Of a stretch of 59,573 nucleotides of DNA, positions 42,105 through 54,025 are shown piece by piece. Numbering within the stretch: the stretch's first letter is position 1; each line of letters opens with the position of its first letter. The notes under the pieces are model-generated. The model was not told the origin of the DNA. It worked only from the letters and a program-made list of their open reading frames with translations, and made no database searches. The DNA comes from Basidiobolus meristosporus CBS 931.73 (taxonomy: Eukaryota > Basidiobolomycota > Basidiobolomycetes > Basidiobolales > Basidiobolaceae): positions 1 through 59,573 of the forward strand of contig MCFE01000549.1 of NCBI GenBank assembly GCA_002104905.1. Direction: 5' to 3'. The position numbers and the translations under genes were made by a program.

Positions 42105-44772
42105 TTACCCACTACTACCTAGGGTATTCCACATGTAGTTGAAATCAAAAAAACTGTAGCCTCCAGCTCACTAACCTCTACAAATACACCCACCTGCTGC
42201 AATTGACATACTTCTATTACCTCAACTTTACAACTATTTAGTGTGATACTTGCAAAGTTGCCATATACCTTGTACTGCTGGTAACATATACATCATGCAA
42301 ACATATGCTTGGTTGCTACCACTATTGCCACAAATACCTCCTATATATCCATAAAGCACCTTTTTGGTACTTAGCCAATATATTCCTTCTCCCTGCTGAG
42401 TTCTAGTCCCCCTTAGAGGTGTGCTCTGGCTTTTGTTTGTGTGAACTGCATACTGAATGGTGTAGAAGTTGGCTTGTGACTAAAAGATACCCAGCATACT
42501 TTGGTAGAGCATTCCCAATAAAATTTAGTGGCTTGTTGCACCCAACCCAACTGTGCCTTACTTAACTGATTACCTGTGCATTGGGGCTGCTAAGCTATTT
42601 AATTCCATATGCATAGATGTCTCCATGTGCACATCTGATTTCAGTATTACCAACCCCTCCTGGCTGTCCTCCATGTACCAACTTTTCATATTCATGATGG
42701 ACTTAAGGGTAATATTCTTGTGAGATTGGGATATGGTAGTATCTGCAACTTGACTTATCTTGCTATCTCCCCACACATCTGCTCCATTGGAAGCTCCCAA
42801 AAGGTGAAGCAAGGCACAATATTCTCCACACACCAAATAAGATGGAGTAATGAATGAATACTGTAGCACAGAGATATACACATTCAGCTTTATATTTGTA
42901 GCATAGTGCCTTGAATCACAACAGCTGTAGATGTGTCAAGTTGGCATGAGTGATCCACTTCTGGATTAATATTCTTACAATGTCCACATATGCCTCCCAA
43001 TGCTTCCAATGTACTCTTGTTGAGAATGGCTTCAGAATGGCACAGGAACAAATATATATCCAGTTGATCCAGTCATTGCATTTGTGTTGTTGCATTTACA
43101 TATTAGTATTGATTGGAGCCTGTGAGTAATACATAGGGTAGCAGATACTCTACAATATCTTGCTAATTCATTCAAATTTCTCTGGTATCTCAAAGGGCTC
43201 ATTTGGCTTGATATGCCCATATACAACTTGGTCATCTGTATAGGGATATTGTTGAAAAGCAAATGCATTGCTCCCAATGGAGAGCTTTTGCTCCAACAGA
43301 TACCCTCTATCTTAAGTACCTCCGGTTTCCAATTGATTCCATGTTCTGGCCAATTCCTTACAGCTTTGAAGCATTGCTTCAATTGCATGCTGACTTCTGT
43401 ACATTCTCTCTGTGGGAATATGCTGTACTTGGTGTTGGTGTTTGGGTAATAATAATGAGTGTGAGTTATAGAGTAAATCCCCTGGATCTCACACATTTAA
43501 CAGCAATATTGTCCATTGTGCTAAGAAAAGCTAGCTTTCTTGCTAAAGGCTGGGGTATCTCCAATGCAGAAAATAATGTGCACTTTACATGGTGGCCACC
43601 TACAGTAATCCTGCTGGAAAGCATTCAAAATTTATCCACCAATGGATACACATAGCTATCCAGGTTAGATGGTGACATACATGCAGGTACCAGTAATACT
43701 ACCCTCAGTTTTTTGCTCTGATACTATAAGATAGGCAGCAGATCTGAGTTTATGAGAATCAGTGGCCAGCAGGATTTGCTGGTAGTGTACCTGTTTAATG
43801 AAGATCCATCAAGTACTAAGGCAATGACATAGTCACACATACCTTCAAAGTATCCATTGCTTCTTAGCTATTTGTAATGTTTGCCATCAAATATATAAGA
43901 TTTGTTTGCGCTTAATTGATACTGAGTGTGGTACTTTATAACTTTGCAATATTTGATGGACTGCATGAGCTTCTTCAAACAGGGTATTACTGTAATGCAT
44001 CTGGAGTGTGAACAATGGTTTCCCTCAATGGTGATGGTTTCTTGACAATTTGGACATGTTGCAATGGTGCCATTTTTGGATGTGAGTGCCATGCAACTGT
44101 TAACACATGCTGCAATCAGGACAGTTTCTGGGTCATATGTTGCCAGCTTCACGACAGTTGTCCACTTGTACCATGTACATGGTAAGTTGCATCCCAGTTT
44201 GATTTTGGCAAGAAGTAGTAGTAAATCCTCAAAGCCCCCATTATTGATATTATTAGAAACATGCACTTCTCTGGCCACAGCATCACATCATTCACCAGTA
44301 GATGAATTACTGAGCTCACTTGTCTCCATACAGTATGCTTGGCATTTGTTTCAAAGGATGTTGGCCCATTGCATACTGAGATTTAACCAGGCTGATGCAT
44401 GGTACTGTTGTTAGTGGAGATAGACTCACAATCCATCAGTGAGCCTTCCATGTTGGAGCTATCACTCTGCATGCCATACTCAGAAGGCTAAGGTGAGCAT
44501 GAAGGCATTACAAACTCACCTGACTTAGTTTGCACAAGGTAACAAAAAAGGTCAGGTGCTGCTATAGAAGTATCAACTGGCCAGCAAGCTAACATTGGTA
44601 TGGTAGTGACTGATGAATGGTCAAATATGACGTGTGTGGCAAAACACTGTCCACAATCCTTGTAGTACTTCCAATGCTGTTTGCATGCTTCATGGCTGAG
44701 AGGATTGCTACAGTAGCTACATGGTCTTTTTCTCTTCCCTTACAGTGTAGAATCAGAGTAGTCTTGTCTATG
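42105..44772 (-). pseudogene. CACTA #5 Tnp2 transposase, degenerate
   Basis: Blocks in order from the N-terminus: KRPCSYC and SHEACKQHWKYYKDCGQCFA (44720-44620); WLEKWH region; LATYDPETVLIAACVNSCMAL (44150) and CPNCQETITIEGNHCSHSRC (44050); the LDGSSLNRY/core region near 43800; CEIQGIYSITHTHYYYPNT (43496-43440); CRVSATLCITHRLQ; SYLVCGEYCALLHLLGASNG in another frame near 42830; the C-terminal FASITLNS region; stop near 42105. Frameshifts throughout. Same Tnp2 family as 9223-11916. Confidence 0.82.
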
Positions 44773-45069
44773 AAGCAAAAAGTTTTACCTTCAACAACGT
44801 AAAACTATTATATCACTCTTTGTTCTATAAACATGTCATTCTGAGAAAGTCTTGTATTTGAGATATTACACCTACATGAATGTAAGATTCAATGCTGACC
44901 TGCCATATTATGCAATAAAGATATAGTTGTGGCTCCACATACCCACATATATGTAATACTACTTCCCCTTTGGTTTGACTCACTTCCATTGTAAATAAAG
45001 TTGTGGCACCACATACACATGAAGATGTAACACTATTTCCCCTTTGGTTTGTCTCACTTCCATATATAT
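44773..45069. promoter_or_regulatory. CACTA #5 divergent promoter with 74-bp duplication
   Basis: The conserved block is present twice: GTTGTGGCTCCACAT…TTTGACTCACTTCC from 44926, and GTTGTGGCACCACAT…TTTGTCTCACTTCC from 45000. The distal copy keeps TGACTCA (44976-44982); the proximal copy has TGTCTCA. ORF2 ATG follows at 45070. Confidence 0.6.
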
Positions 45070-47135
45070 ATGCTGCCAAAAAATAAAGCAAAGTTGTCTG
45101 GTTTCCAACAAGCCCCACAACTGATGGCATCAGAAGAATGGTTGGACAACAGCTTGCTTTGATATTCTGTGTAATAAGCAGGGTTACATCCAAAAAATGC
45201 CATGCTGACAGTTTGCTCACTGAAGGTAATAATGCAGACTCCTCAGGCCCTCAGTCAAGTAGGCAATTGAGAACCTCTGTGGAGTTGCAAGCTGACCATT
45301 ATGCCCAGGCAGATGAGAGTATAGCCAATGCAGTACCCTCAGTTGAAGACCAGCGGGTAGCGGTCATAACATCACCACCATCCATATTATCAAGCATTTT
45401 GTCAGCTCTTATCAAAGCATTAATGAAGCAATTAGGTGCAGTGGCTGATAGGATAGATTCAATGGCCTAGAAAAATCAGGAAATAGTTCAGAAGCAGGAT
45501 GAGCAGGTTAACAGTGTAGAGTAATCAATATCCTGGATAGTGAAAGCTGTATCTTTGCTGCAAAGAAGGAGCCCAAGTAGCTCAGTGTCATAGCCAAGAA
45601 TTGAGCCATTTCCAAATATAACAGCAGAGGAATACTGCACAGCTTTGAAGCACAACAATAATGCCCAAAGACAAAGCCCACAGAAAAGCCTATCACAGCA
45701 TGAGAGGGAGACAATGTAGTATGTATACCAAAGCCTAAAAATCAATAGACATTAAAAATCTGTGAAGCTGGTGAATGTAATAATGAAGTGTGGGCTAATA
45801 TTCAAGAGGTGGTTAGAAGTCTAGCACACCATCACCTTTGGGCCAGCATAACATGGGACCATCAGGAACTCAAGGCCAAGCAGAATGTGCTGGACTTGTT
45901 CCATGAGGACTGGCGTGGATACCAATATGCAAACGGATTTTGAGTCAGCATTGGTATGCTAAGAAAGTATCTTAAGAATAGCAGAAACCGTCAAAGGCAG
46001 AGGAACAAGGGTGCCATGGCTAAAACCAGCAGCTTCCTCAAGATCCTGTTATAAGCAGGGCCAAAAGCCCCAAACAAGCATCAAAGAGATTTCAGGTAAC
46101 CGGAAGAGTGCCAATAAGGCACTAGTAGGCAGACATATATGCACCAGCACAACATTTATGAAGGAAAAAGTGTAGTTATATTCAAGAGGTGCACAGTCAA
46201 TGTAGCAGTGAAGGACCTGCCAGTGATAGGAACCAGTGGTCTGCTCAGGAGCCAGTCACAACTATGGCTGGTAGCTTGAAACAAGTAAAAAGGACACATC
46301 AGATTGCCAGAAGAGTGTCAGCTAAGGACAAGCAGGTCAAAATAAGTGTATCTGAGCAGCATTTGTCAAGGGGAAAATGTATTTCAATACAAGAAAAACT
46401 CAGACAAAGTAACAGTGAAAGACCTTACAGTGATAAAGAAAAAGGTCAGGGGAAAAATGTCTACCCAAGCCTGAGACAGGGAAGCATGCAAAAAAACTGC
46501 AGTTCTTGTCAATTAATGCCACAAGCCCAGAACAGATTGAGTCCCATTGTAGCTAAGAGGAATTACCATCAAGAAAACAGCTGTTTTCACAAGATTTAGA
46601 AGCGCAGGCAGCTGGGCTACACTCCAGCAAGGTAGATGAGTTTGTAGAGAAAGGCATCTTATCTACCACAGCCTCCTTGTCCTCCATTGTTGGCATAGCA
46701 GAGATCCCACCAACAGATAAGGCTACGATGTCATGAACTCAAAACACTATCACAATTCCTTCACTAGAATCTTAGAACATTAATAGGTACACCAAGAGGT
46801 TGCAGTACTTCTTCAAGAGCAGTGCTCAAGAAAACACACTTGAATATTGCAAGGATTTATTGGAAAGACTGGCAGATGAGGTGATAGACCTTCCAGTGCT
46901 GGCTGAAGACCAGGATGTGTAGGAACCAATGAATGAACACTGGTATAAAGCCATTGGGTTCCCGCCTAAGTCATGAAAACAGAGTGTTACAGCAGAAATA
47001 CTTATTGAGTGGTCAATTTTAATGGGGTCACTTGTTGAGTGTGGGGTTGTGCTTAATGTTAGTGTAGGGTATAGGGACTTGTATAGACCAATACAATTGG
47101 CAATTGAGGTACAAATGAAGTTTCAATGAAAATAA
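45070..47135 (+). pseudogene. CACTA #5 ORF2 partner protein, broken
   Basis: MLPKNKAKLSG-type start at 45070; open piece 45138-45470 (coiled-coil region, ALMKQLGAVADRIDSMA); degenerate middle; open 46189-46599 with the Ser-rich 69-residue repeat unit (SSEGPASDRNQ, SNSERPYSDKEKGQGKNVY) and CSSCQLMPQ; C-terminal block to a stop near 47135. Same unknown family as 12136-14221. Confidence 0.7.
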
Positions 47136-47466
47136 ATCCATTTGTACAAATGAGAACTAAGAGAAGCAGTTGAGTCAGGAAGTATGGTGTGCTAAAAAGA
47201 GGCAATAGCCAATCAATGTACACAAATGTAGGAGGTGATTGAGCGTCTGGGATTGGAATGTGAGAATATTGGCAGGGAACCAATCAAAGGCCACATATAC
47301 ATTGATGTGATTAGGAATTTTGATAAAGTGTATTGTGAAATCTGAGGAGTAATTATTTTTGAATAGTCTCTATGCAATGTCCTGATGCAATCAGAACCTC
47401 TTAGTCACAGGACTTTGAGTCTATGACAGCCTTTTGACAGGATCTTCACAACAATTTTACATAGGG
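47136..47466. repeat. CACTA #5 ORF2-side terminal region
   Basis: No gene. Subterminal CAGAACCTCTTAGTCACAGG and terminal TTTTACATAGGG, homologous to 14222-14533. Confidence 0.72.
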
Positions 47467-49700
47467 ATTCCTCTACTCCAGCACCCCAGAAGGTCAGACT
47501 CTTTTGACAGAATATTGAAGTATATTTCTAAATGAACTTGTAAGCCCACCACCAGTCAGAGATGTGGGTCATGCCATTGACACAGGAGATAGCCCTCCAG
47601 TGAGTAAGATGCCTCACAGATTGAGTCTTCTGGAGTTGGAAGAGATGAAGAGACAAATAGAGTGGTTTTTGGAGCTAGAATACATCAGGCCCAGCAAGTC
47701 ACCTTGGGGAGCACCAATACCTTTTGTGAAAAAGAAGGATGGAATACCTAGGAAGTGCATTTACAACAGAGCCCTCAACTCAGTAAATGTGAAGTATACA
47801 TACCCCATACCTTTGATTGATGAGCTTTTGGACCAACTCAATGGAGCCATCATATTCAGCAAGATTGACCTCATGTCAGGATACAACCCAATTAAGGTGA
47901 AACTAGCAGACATCCCTAAGACAGCTTTCAGAGCCAGATATAGACATTACAAGTACTTAGTCACAAGTCTAAGCCTTACTAATACCCCAGGAAAATTCAT
48001 GACCTTGATGCAAACAGTCTTCCAAGAGCGCTTAGACAAGTTTGTGGTAATCTACCTAGATGACATATTGATACTCAGCAAGCCAGAAGAGGAACACTTG
48101 GTGCACATTGAAACAGTCTTGAAGGAGCTAAGAGAGAACAAGCTGTATGGCAAGCTAGCAAAGTGTTAATTCTTGAAGGAACCCATTAAATACCGGGAAC
48201 TTATGGTGACTAGCACAGGAGTGATCTTAGACCTTAATAAGGTTGAAGTCATCAAGAATACAAAGCAGCCCCATAACATATCAGAACCCAGATCACTCCT
48301 TGGAATGGTTTCCTTTTATTGAAGACTTGTCAAGTCCTTTGCAAGTATTGCAGCCCCTTTGACAGATATTCTCAAGAAAGACAACACCTTGAAGTGAGAT
48401 ATAGCCTGTGAAACTACCCCTCAGATGCTTAAGAATGAACTTGCTAATCTGCCAAGCTTACCAATACCTGACCTCAGAAAAGAGTCTACTCTGTGCACAG
48501 ATGCTTCAAACTATGCAATTAGTGGAGTATTAAACCAAGAACATGTGGGAAAGGACTTTCTAGCTGCTTTTGAGTCCAAGAAACTGAACCTGGCAGAGCA
48601 AAGCTTTCCGGTGCATGAGAAGGAGATGCTTGCCATAATGCACTGCTTAAAGACCTGGAGATGCTACAATGAAGGAGTCATATGTACTATAAAGACTAAT
48701 CATGCATCACTAATGTTTATATTTAGTCAAAGAGTGCTCTCCAGAAGAATGGCAAGATGAAGTGAATACATTCAGCAATTTGACTTGGAGATTGTCTGCT
48801 GCCCTGACAAAGACAACATAGTTGCTGAAGCCTTATCAAGACCAGAACAAGTCACACAACTCAACTTGGTGCATCAATCTAATTGCCTAGCTTATTACCA
48901 AAGTATTTGGAGGACCAAGCTATTCCTGGTGAAGTGGATGAAGAGATCAAGAAGGTAATCAAGGATAAAGCCAGCAAACTTGTAGTACAAGAAGAAACAC
49001 TCTACCAAATTGTTAATGGAAGCTGCATTGTCTATTGCCCTCATTAATACATAAGCTAAATAATGAATATGGACATCTTGGAATTGAACAAACCTATAGC
49101 CTTGTGAAAGCCAGAGCATGGTGGCCCAGAATGAAACAAGATATGGAGAAGCTAGTAAAAGCATGCCTAAATTGGCAAATTATCCAAGGCCAACCACAAA
49201 GATTTGCTGAAATATTTCCCCTGGAGCATGTAGATAATTTGAGAGATGAGGAATCAACCTTGTTGGAAGTCTGACAACCACTAGGAAATGCAACTGTTGG
49301 ATCCTAGTAGCAATTGGCCCAGCCACTAAATGGCCAGTGGTTAAAGCTGTACCTGTAGCCAGTGAACAAGCAATTGGAAGTTTCATCTTCCAAAAGATCC
49401 ATATGAAACTTAGATGCCCTGTAGGGATTTTATCCAATAGAGGAGCAAACTCTACAGCCTAGGCATTGGATGCTCACCTGGAAATGCAGCAGATCAAACA
49501 CTTGAAAATCTTGCATATCACCCTACAGCTATTGGAGTCACTGAGTGGTTTAATGGATTATTTGGAAAAATGCCAACCAAGTATACAAATGGAGCTGTCA
49601 GTATATGAGATGGGTATACAGACCATGCACTTTTTGCCTGTAGAGTTAGAGCACACAACACCACGTAACAACTGCCATTTTACTTAGGAAATGGATTTGA
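47467..49700 (+). pseudogene. pol: B3 Pol, degenerate
   Basis: From SSTPAPQKV onward: RT open 47564-48169 ([29 protein letters not shown]); then stops; RNase H open 48425-48760 (LCTDASNYAISGVLNQEH); HHCC region 49035-49274 (HKLNNEYGHLGIEQTYSLVK); decayed integrase core to about 49680 (HLKILHIT, ESLSGLMDYLEKCQPSIQME). Several stops; clearly dead and older than B1 and B2. Confidence 0.9.
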
Positions 49701-49744
49701 TGTGAGGAAATTCAGGGAACTGTTTTAACTTTGGTAGGGGAAAG

Positions 49745-50117
49745 TTTTATGATTGGCCACATGAGTAGTTAAGCTAGATTAGCCTCTAGTCAAATCAATT
49801 AGGCTTATGCTTTGCCTATCAGTATGTCAGTGTTATTTATTTTAAATATCAGTAGTATGAGTTAGCAGATGAATCAGCAGATTTGTATCATACAGAAATA
49901 GATATATTAAGTAGGATCTATCTGGGTAATGATGATGCAATCAAATGAGTCATCAGCCACAACCTGCATTAGGAAATACAATATATTAGCAACTGATCTG
50001 GCAAAAAGTATGTAAGGAGCTGCTGGAACCACAATGAAAATCAGTTTAAGTTTTAGTGAATACAATACTAGCTAAGCTCCTAATTCCTCTACAACTCATA
50101 TATTAAGATTTGTAACA
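49745..50117 (+). repeat. B3 3' LTR
   Basis: Diverged B LTR (TTTTATGATTGGCC to TTTGTAACA, 373 bp), preceded by the polypurine tract GGTAGGGGAAAG. TGAGTCA kept near 49946; TATA position GTATGTAAGG. Confidence 0.85.
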
Positions 50118-50133
50118 TCCATAATGAGGATGT

Positions 50134-50240
50134 TGTGGTTGGGCAATCATACCTCCCACAGACAGGTCTATTCATATAGCTATTGCAATGCACTTATTCA
50201 AGTTTTATCATGGTTGTATTATCCCATTTTTCTTTACGCA
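50134..50240 (+). repeat. LTR E-like fragment
   Basis: TGTGGTTGGGCAATCATACC through CTCCCACAGACAGG and TATTATCCCATTTTTC matches the first ~105 bp of LTR E (54026 onward) with substitutions, then stops at a copia sequence. Confidence 0.75.
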
Positions 50241-50249
50241 AATAAAGTT

Positions 50250-51109
50250 CTCCATAGAGAGAGCTACCCAAACTTTGACCCTAAGACAGTCCAAGTATAT
50301 TCAAGATATACTAAAGTACTAAATGGAAGACTGTAAACTGGCAGCTGCTCCAATGGTGGCTAATCTTAACTGGGTCTAAGTTTAGCCAAATCCAGAGGGC
50401 TTGGTGCCATCCAAAAGCCATAACTTTCTTTATCAATCTATGGCTGGTGGTTGGATGTTTATCATGCTTTAAACATGCTGCAATATCTCATATTCAATGG
50501 GAATTGTGAGCCAGCACAATTAGAGCTATGGATCTGATCATATTGCAGTATTTAAGCAGATTTTCAGATATTGGACCAGAACCGCTATTATTTGCTCAAG
50601 GTAGACCTACTAGGACCCAGAACAAGATCTTGTGGGGTACTCTGATGCTGGCTGGGGACAAAACTCAGAAATAAAAGATCTGCCACAGGATTCACCTTTC
50701 TAAACTGTAAAGAAACAATTTTATGGAATTCAGGAACACAATCAACCATAGCACTTTCTACCACAGCAGCAGAGTATAGGGCACCCTGTGAAGCTACAAG
50801 TGAAGCAATGAGGTAAAGGAAGCTTCTTAAAGATTTATGCCTATATCTAAAAGCACCCACTATTTTATTTAACATAATCAAGGATGTATATAATTAGGTA
50901 GAAATACAACTTTTCATGCCAGAGTTAAGCACAAAGATATTAACCTCATTTCATATGCAAATCCATAGAGAATAACTTGGTTACCTTAGTTTACTGTCCT
51001 ACAGATGATATGATTGCCAACATAGTTACTCAGCCATTAGGTAGTGACAAACTTAATTATATTAGGTCAAAGTTAGGACCAGTCAGTATAAAATTCAATT
51101 GAGTGGGAG
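50250..51109 (+). pseudogene. pol: Copia A2 RT/RNase H remnant
   Basis: Plus-strand copia A sequence: SKYIQDILK-like near 50290, SDAGWGQN near 50640, the ALSTTAAEY-like stretch near 50755, then the C-terminal LGPVSIKFN region, ending at the polypurine tract GAGTGGGAG before the LTR. Multiple stops. Confidence 0.82.
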
Positions 51110-51455
51110 TGATGTAAAGATTTGTAATTCCATCTGAATATTCATCTACCTTAGTTACCTAAATCTTTGCCTACAAATCTTAAAGAATACTGCCTAAACT
51201 CCTTGGTGTTATATACTTGAATATTCTCACCAAAATATCAGGCACACAGTACATGAAAATTCTTAAAGTTGTCTAAATAGTCCAAAACTTTGCACACATG
51301 CTCGTGGGATATTTTAAGCCTATTATATGTGTTTGTTTTGCCAAGACCATGTGAAGTATAAGCACCACTTTGACATTCAATAAGTCATCAAGTAAAAACT
51401 ACATAACTTGCCTGTCCTCCCAATTTCTTCCAATATCTCAAAGACTCTTACAACA
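51110..51455 (+). repeat. Copia A2 3' LTR
   Basis: 346 bp, TGATGTAAAGATTTG to CTCTTACAACA, the sense orientation of the A LTR. The first TGTTG is mutated to TGATG. Confidence 0.85.
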
Positions 51456-51480
51456 CTTAGAGGGTCAGTGTGTGGCTTTC
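51456..51480 (-). pseudogene. Copia A protease fragment, left piece
   Basis: AGAGGGTCAGTGTGTGGCTTTC matches the copia A1 protease region near 32190. Continues at 52740 after LTR F. Confidence 0.6.
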
Positions 51481-52735
51481 TGTGGTAATGGAAAGTATTC
51501 CATTACTACAATATCTCTAAACCAATATTGCACTCATTTCTTTATTTTGCTTTTTGCTATTGTAACACGCAAGTGAAAGATCAAGAATTTCCAACTTTGA
51601 TGAACAAATGCTCCAGACCCTGACAAGCAATCCACCAAAGAATATTATGTCATACAGAACACGTAGTAGCCAACACATGTTTCAATCACAGCTCATTTGA
51701 AGCAGTACTTAAGGAGTTATGACCAAAAGAGTCCAACTATTATATATACTGTGCCTTATTGCTAGGATTACTATTGTGACTTTGATTGTGTGTAACATTT
51801 GAACCAGCCAATCAAATCACGTGATATTTTCACAGGTGCTGTGCCTATGTCTGATCTGCGCCACTGCAAAATTTTAGCTTTGTATCACGTGTATTGCTTG
51901 CGCAATCGCCCAAAAACTTTGATCCTTCAAGATTTTCATATATATGACTTCCCCAGCTGAAAAATAAAGAGAGAGCCTCTCTTTCCAGAATCTCCACACT
52001 ACAATTACAAGTTTAAAGGTTATAAGACTTCCCCTGCATCACTTGCACTGTTGAGTATTCTGACTTTGATCAGTACTACATCAGTAAAGAGACTGCAAAG
52101 CCCACAAGAATCCAATCTAAGTTCTACAAGAAACTACCACTTTTCTGTCGGAAAAGTCCCCTCTAAGAAGCCCCTTTACTCTAAAGACACCCCTTTAGAC
52201 ACCCCTTTAGTCTAAAGACCCCTTTAGAGACCCCTTTAAGAAACCCCTTTAAGAAACCCCTTTACTCTAAAGAAGCCCCTTTAGGCACCCCTTTAGTGTA
52301 AAGTCCACTTTAGAGACCACTACAAGAAGCCCCTTTACTCTAAAGATACCCCTTTAGACACCCCTTTAGGTCTAAAGACCCCTTTAGAGACTTCTACAAC
52401 ACACCCCCTTAGGTTAAAGGGGAGTTCAGAATTTCCATATTAGGAAATATTTTCTCAGAAAGGAAAGTGACTTCCAAATAAGGAAAAGTCACTATAAAAG
52501 TAAATAAGCCCATTAGTCAACAGAAGGTCAGAACACTGCTGTAGAAGTGATAAACACTGCCTACAGTATATTTTGAGCCTTAGATTGAGGAAATTAGTGA
52601 AAGTTATATCTTCTATTGGTATATCAAACTCCCAATAAATTATTTCAGTATTAGCATACTGGAAGTTGTTGTATATTGTTGATTAGCCTCTACATTGTAG
52701 AACAAGCCCCAAACTAATCATAATACAACACAACA
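51481..52735 (+). repeat. Solo LTR F, 1255 bp, with minisatellite
   Basis: TGTGGTAATGG to AACACAACA with a 4-bp duplication TTTC (51477-51480, 52736-52739), inserted in a copia A protease fragment. Contains CATATATATGAC near 51937, AATAAA near 51963 and the 52150-52420 repeat. A 292-bp piece of the same LTR is at 21649-21940 (reverse). No internal genes of this family occur in the window. Orientation inferred from the TATA/AATAAA order. Confidence 0.78.
52150..52420. repeat. CCCCTTTAG minisatellite in LTR F
   Basis: About 15 imperfect units built on ACCCCTTTAG, alternating with CTAAAG so that many neighbours form short palindromes (CCTTTAGTCTAAAG). Unit length varies (about 13-20 bp). Confidence 0.85.
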
Positions 52736-52739
52736 TTTC

Positions 52740-52817
52740 TCACTGCTTTCAAGTTTTACCTGGATAGTTTCTTCTCCAATTGTGTTAAGTGTTCTATTGT
52801 CACCAATGAGAACTGCC
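52740..52817 (-). pseudogene. Copia A protease fragment, right piece
   Basis: Minus strand reads GDNRTLNTIGEETIQVKL, matching SDNRTLDAVGEGTIQVNL of A1 (near 32250). Similarity stops at 52817. Confidence 0.75.
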
Positions 52818-53632
52818 ATGATCACATGGCATCCTTGATCTTACATGATCCAGCCAATCAAGTTGGTAAAGAAGTTGCAATTCCTTCTAGAAGTTTTACT
52901 TTATTCTAGCAACTTCTTGAAAGCTCCAGTCAACATCCACAATGATATATTATGTGGAACCTTCCCATTGGATTTGTGTAGCTCAATACCGTATAGGGTT
53001 TTTGTATGGCACATGGCCTATCCACAGGATCAGTAGACCCCTGTCATATCCCTGTGTGATATTCTAGTCTGTTCTTTAGTATATTTCTATCTTGTCACTC
53101 ACCATACCTCACCCAGAGCTCCATTAGTAGCAGCCAATATATCTTGGCATCCATATTGCCAAAAGTGTATATAGTCCTATTTCCCCTTGAATATTCCTCA
53201 GTCCAATAGACATATACTCTGCATATACAGGGTTATCTAGGAATCTGCCTTGCCTTGTTGATCCACACCTAAGTCTTTTCCTTGTCCTGCTTTGCCAAGG
53301 TATACTCTGCTGTGTTGTGTCTATTCATAACAGTTTTACCAGACTGCTTCTGACTTGCCTGTGGATCTCTGCCTTCTACCTTTAGTTCTTGAAAAGTATT
53401 TGTCAAGGAATACTTACTGTAAGTATGACCCTGAGTCTTTCCCTGGTCTTGTCTCTAAAGGCCAAGATGCATTATCTTTGTAAAATTGTAGGCCAAAGCT
53501 GTATTTAATTTATCACCCTGCTAGTGTAATCCACAGTTGTTATAGAATTGGACACTTTAGTACAATACTCCATCAAAAAACATCAAAGCCAGTACCTTCT
53601 GGAGTGATGTTGCTTATCCAAGGTTTGGGATT
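52818..53632. other. Unassigned stretch
   Basis: No convincing coding sequence or similarity to other parts of the window. AT-rich with many stops in all frames. Possibly an old, unrecognisable element. Confidence 0.4.
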
Positions 53633-54025
53633 CCCTATGAAAAATCATTTGGTCCCGCAGGTGGATCCAATCCGGATCATCCGACAAGATCCTGTTCAGA
53701 GACCATCATAATAACAGCAGCTTGGAATTAGTGACCCTCCTGATGATTTGATAACAAGATCATGATGGTGTTTTGCAAATTTTTCAGCCAAATAAAGGGA
53801 TAAAACTTGATGATTTTTGATTGGTGCTGTGACAATATTTGCATGTTATTGTTGCGGTCTTTCAGCGCTCTATTACTATTTTAAGTGGATCCAGTTGGCC
53901 AGGACTTCCAATTGCCTTATATGGCAAAAAACGTGACGGTATTTTGACGGCCTCACAGCAAGACTCTGATGGCTTTTTTTACGGCAGTATGATGGCCTGC
54001 TGCTGGTTATGTATAATGCTACCGT

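Larger units (their letters stand above)
41843..47466. mobile_element. CACTA-like transposon #5
   Basis: Left end lacks roughly the first 130 bp of the Tnp2-side terminus and begins at TTGTTGTGGTCTTGATG. The right end is TTTTACATAGGG at 47466. Tnp2 (-) 42105-44772 and ORF2 (+) 45070-47135 are divergent. It replaced about 0.7 kb of gypsy B3. No nested insertions, so the whole gene layout can be read in one piece. Confidence 0.8.
36003..50117 (+). mobile_element. Old gypsy B3, in three pieces
   Basis: Gag at 36003-36546 and 41557-41842, pol at 47467-49700, 3' LTR at 49745-50117. It is split by gypsy B2 (duplication ATAT) and by CACTA #5. At the CACTA #5 junction about 0.7 kb of gag-protease is missing relative to B1, so that event also deleted DNA. 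More diverged than B1 and B2. Confidence 0.75.

Noticed and set aside
52150-52420. CRISPR array or telomere repeat
   Set aside because: Units are short, variable and palindromic, without spacers, and lie inside an LTR; not a telomere motif.
51561-52735. LTR F starting at TGTAACACGC (51561)
   Set aside because: No matching flanks there; starting at 51481 gives a perfect TTTC duplication and restores the copia protease sequence.
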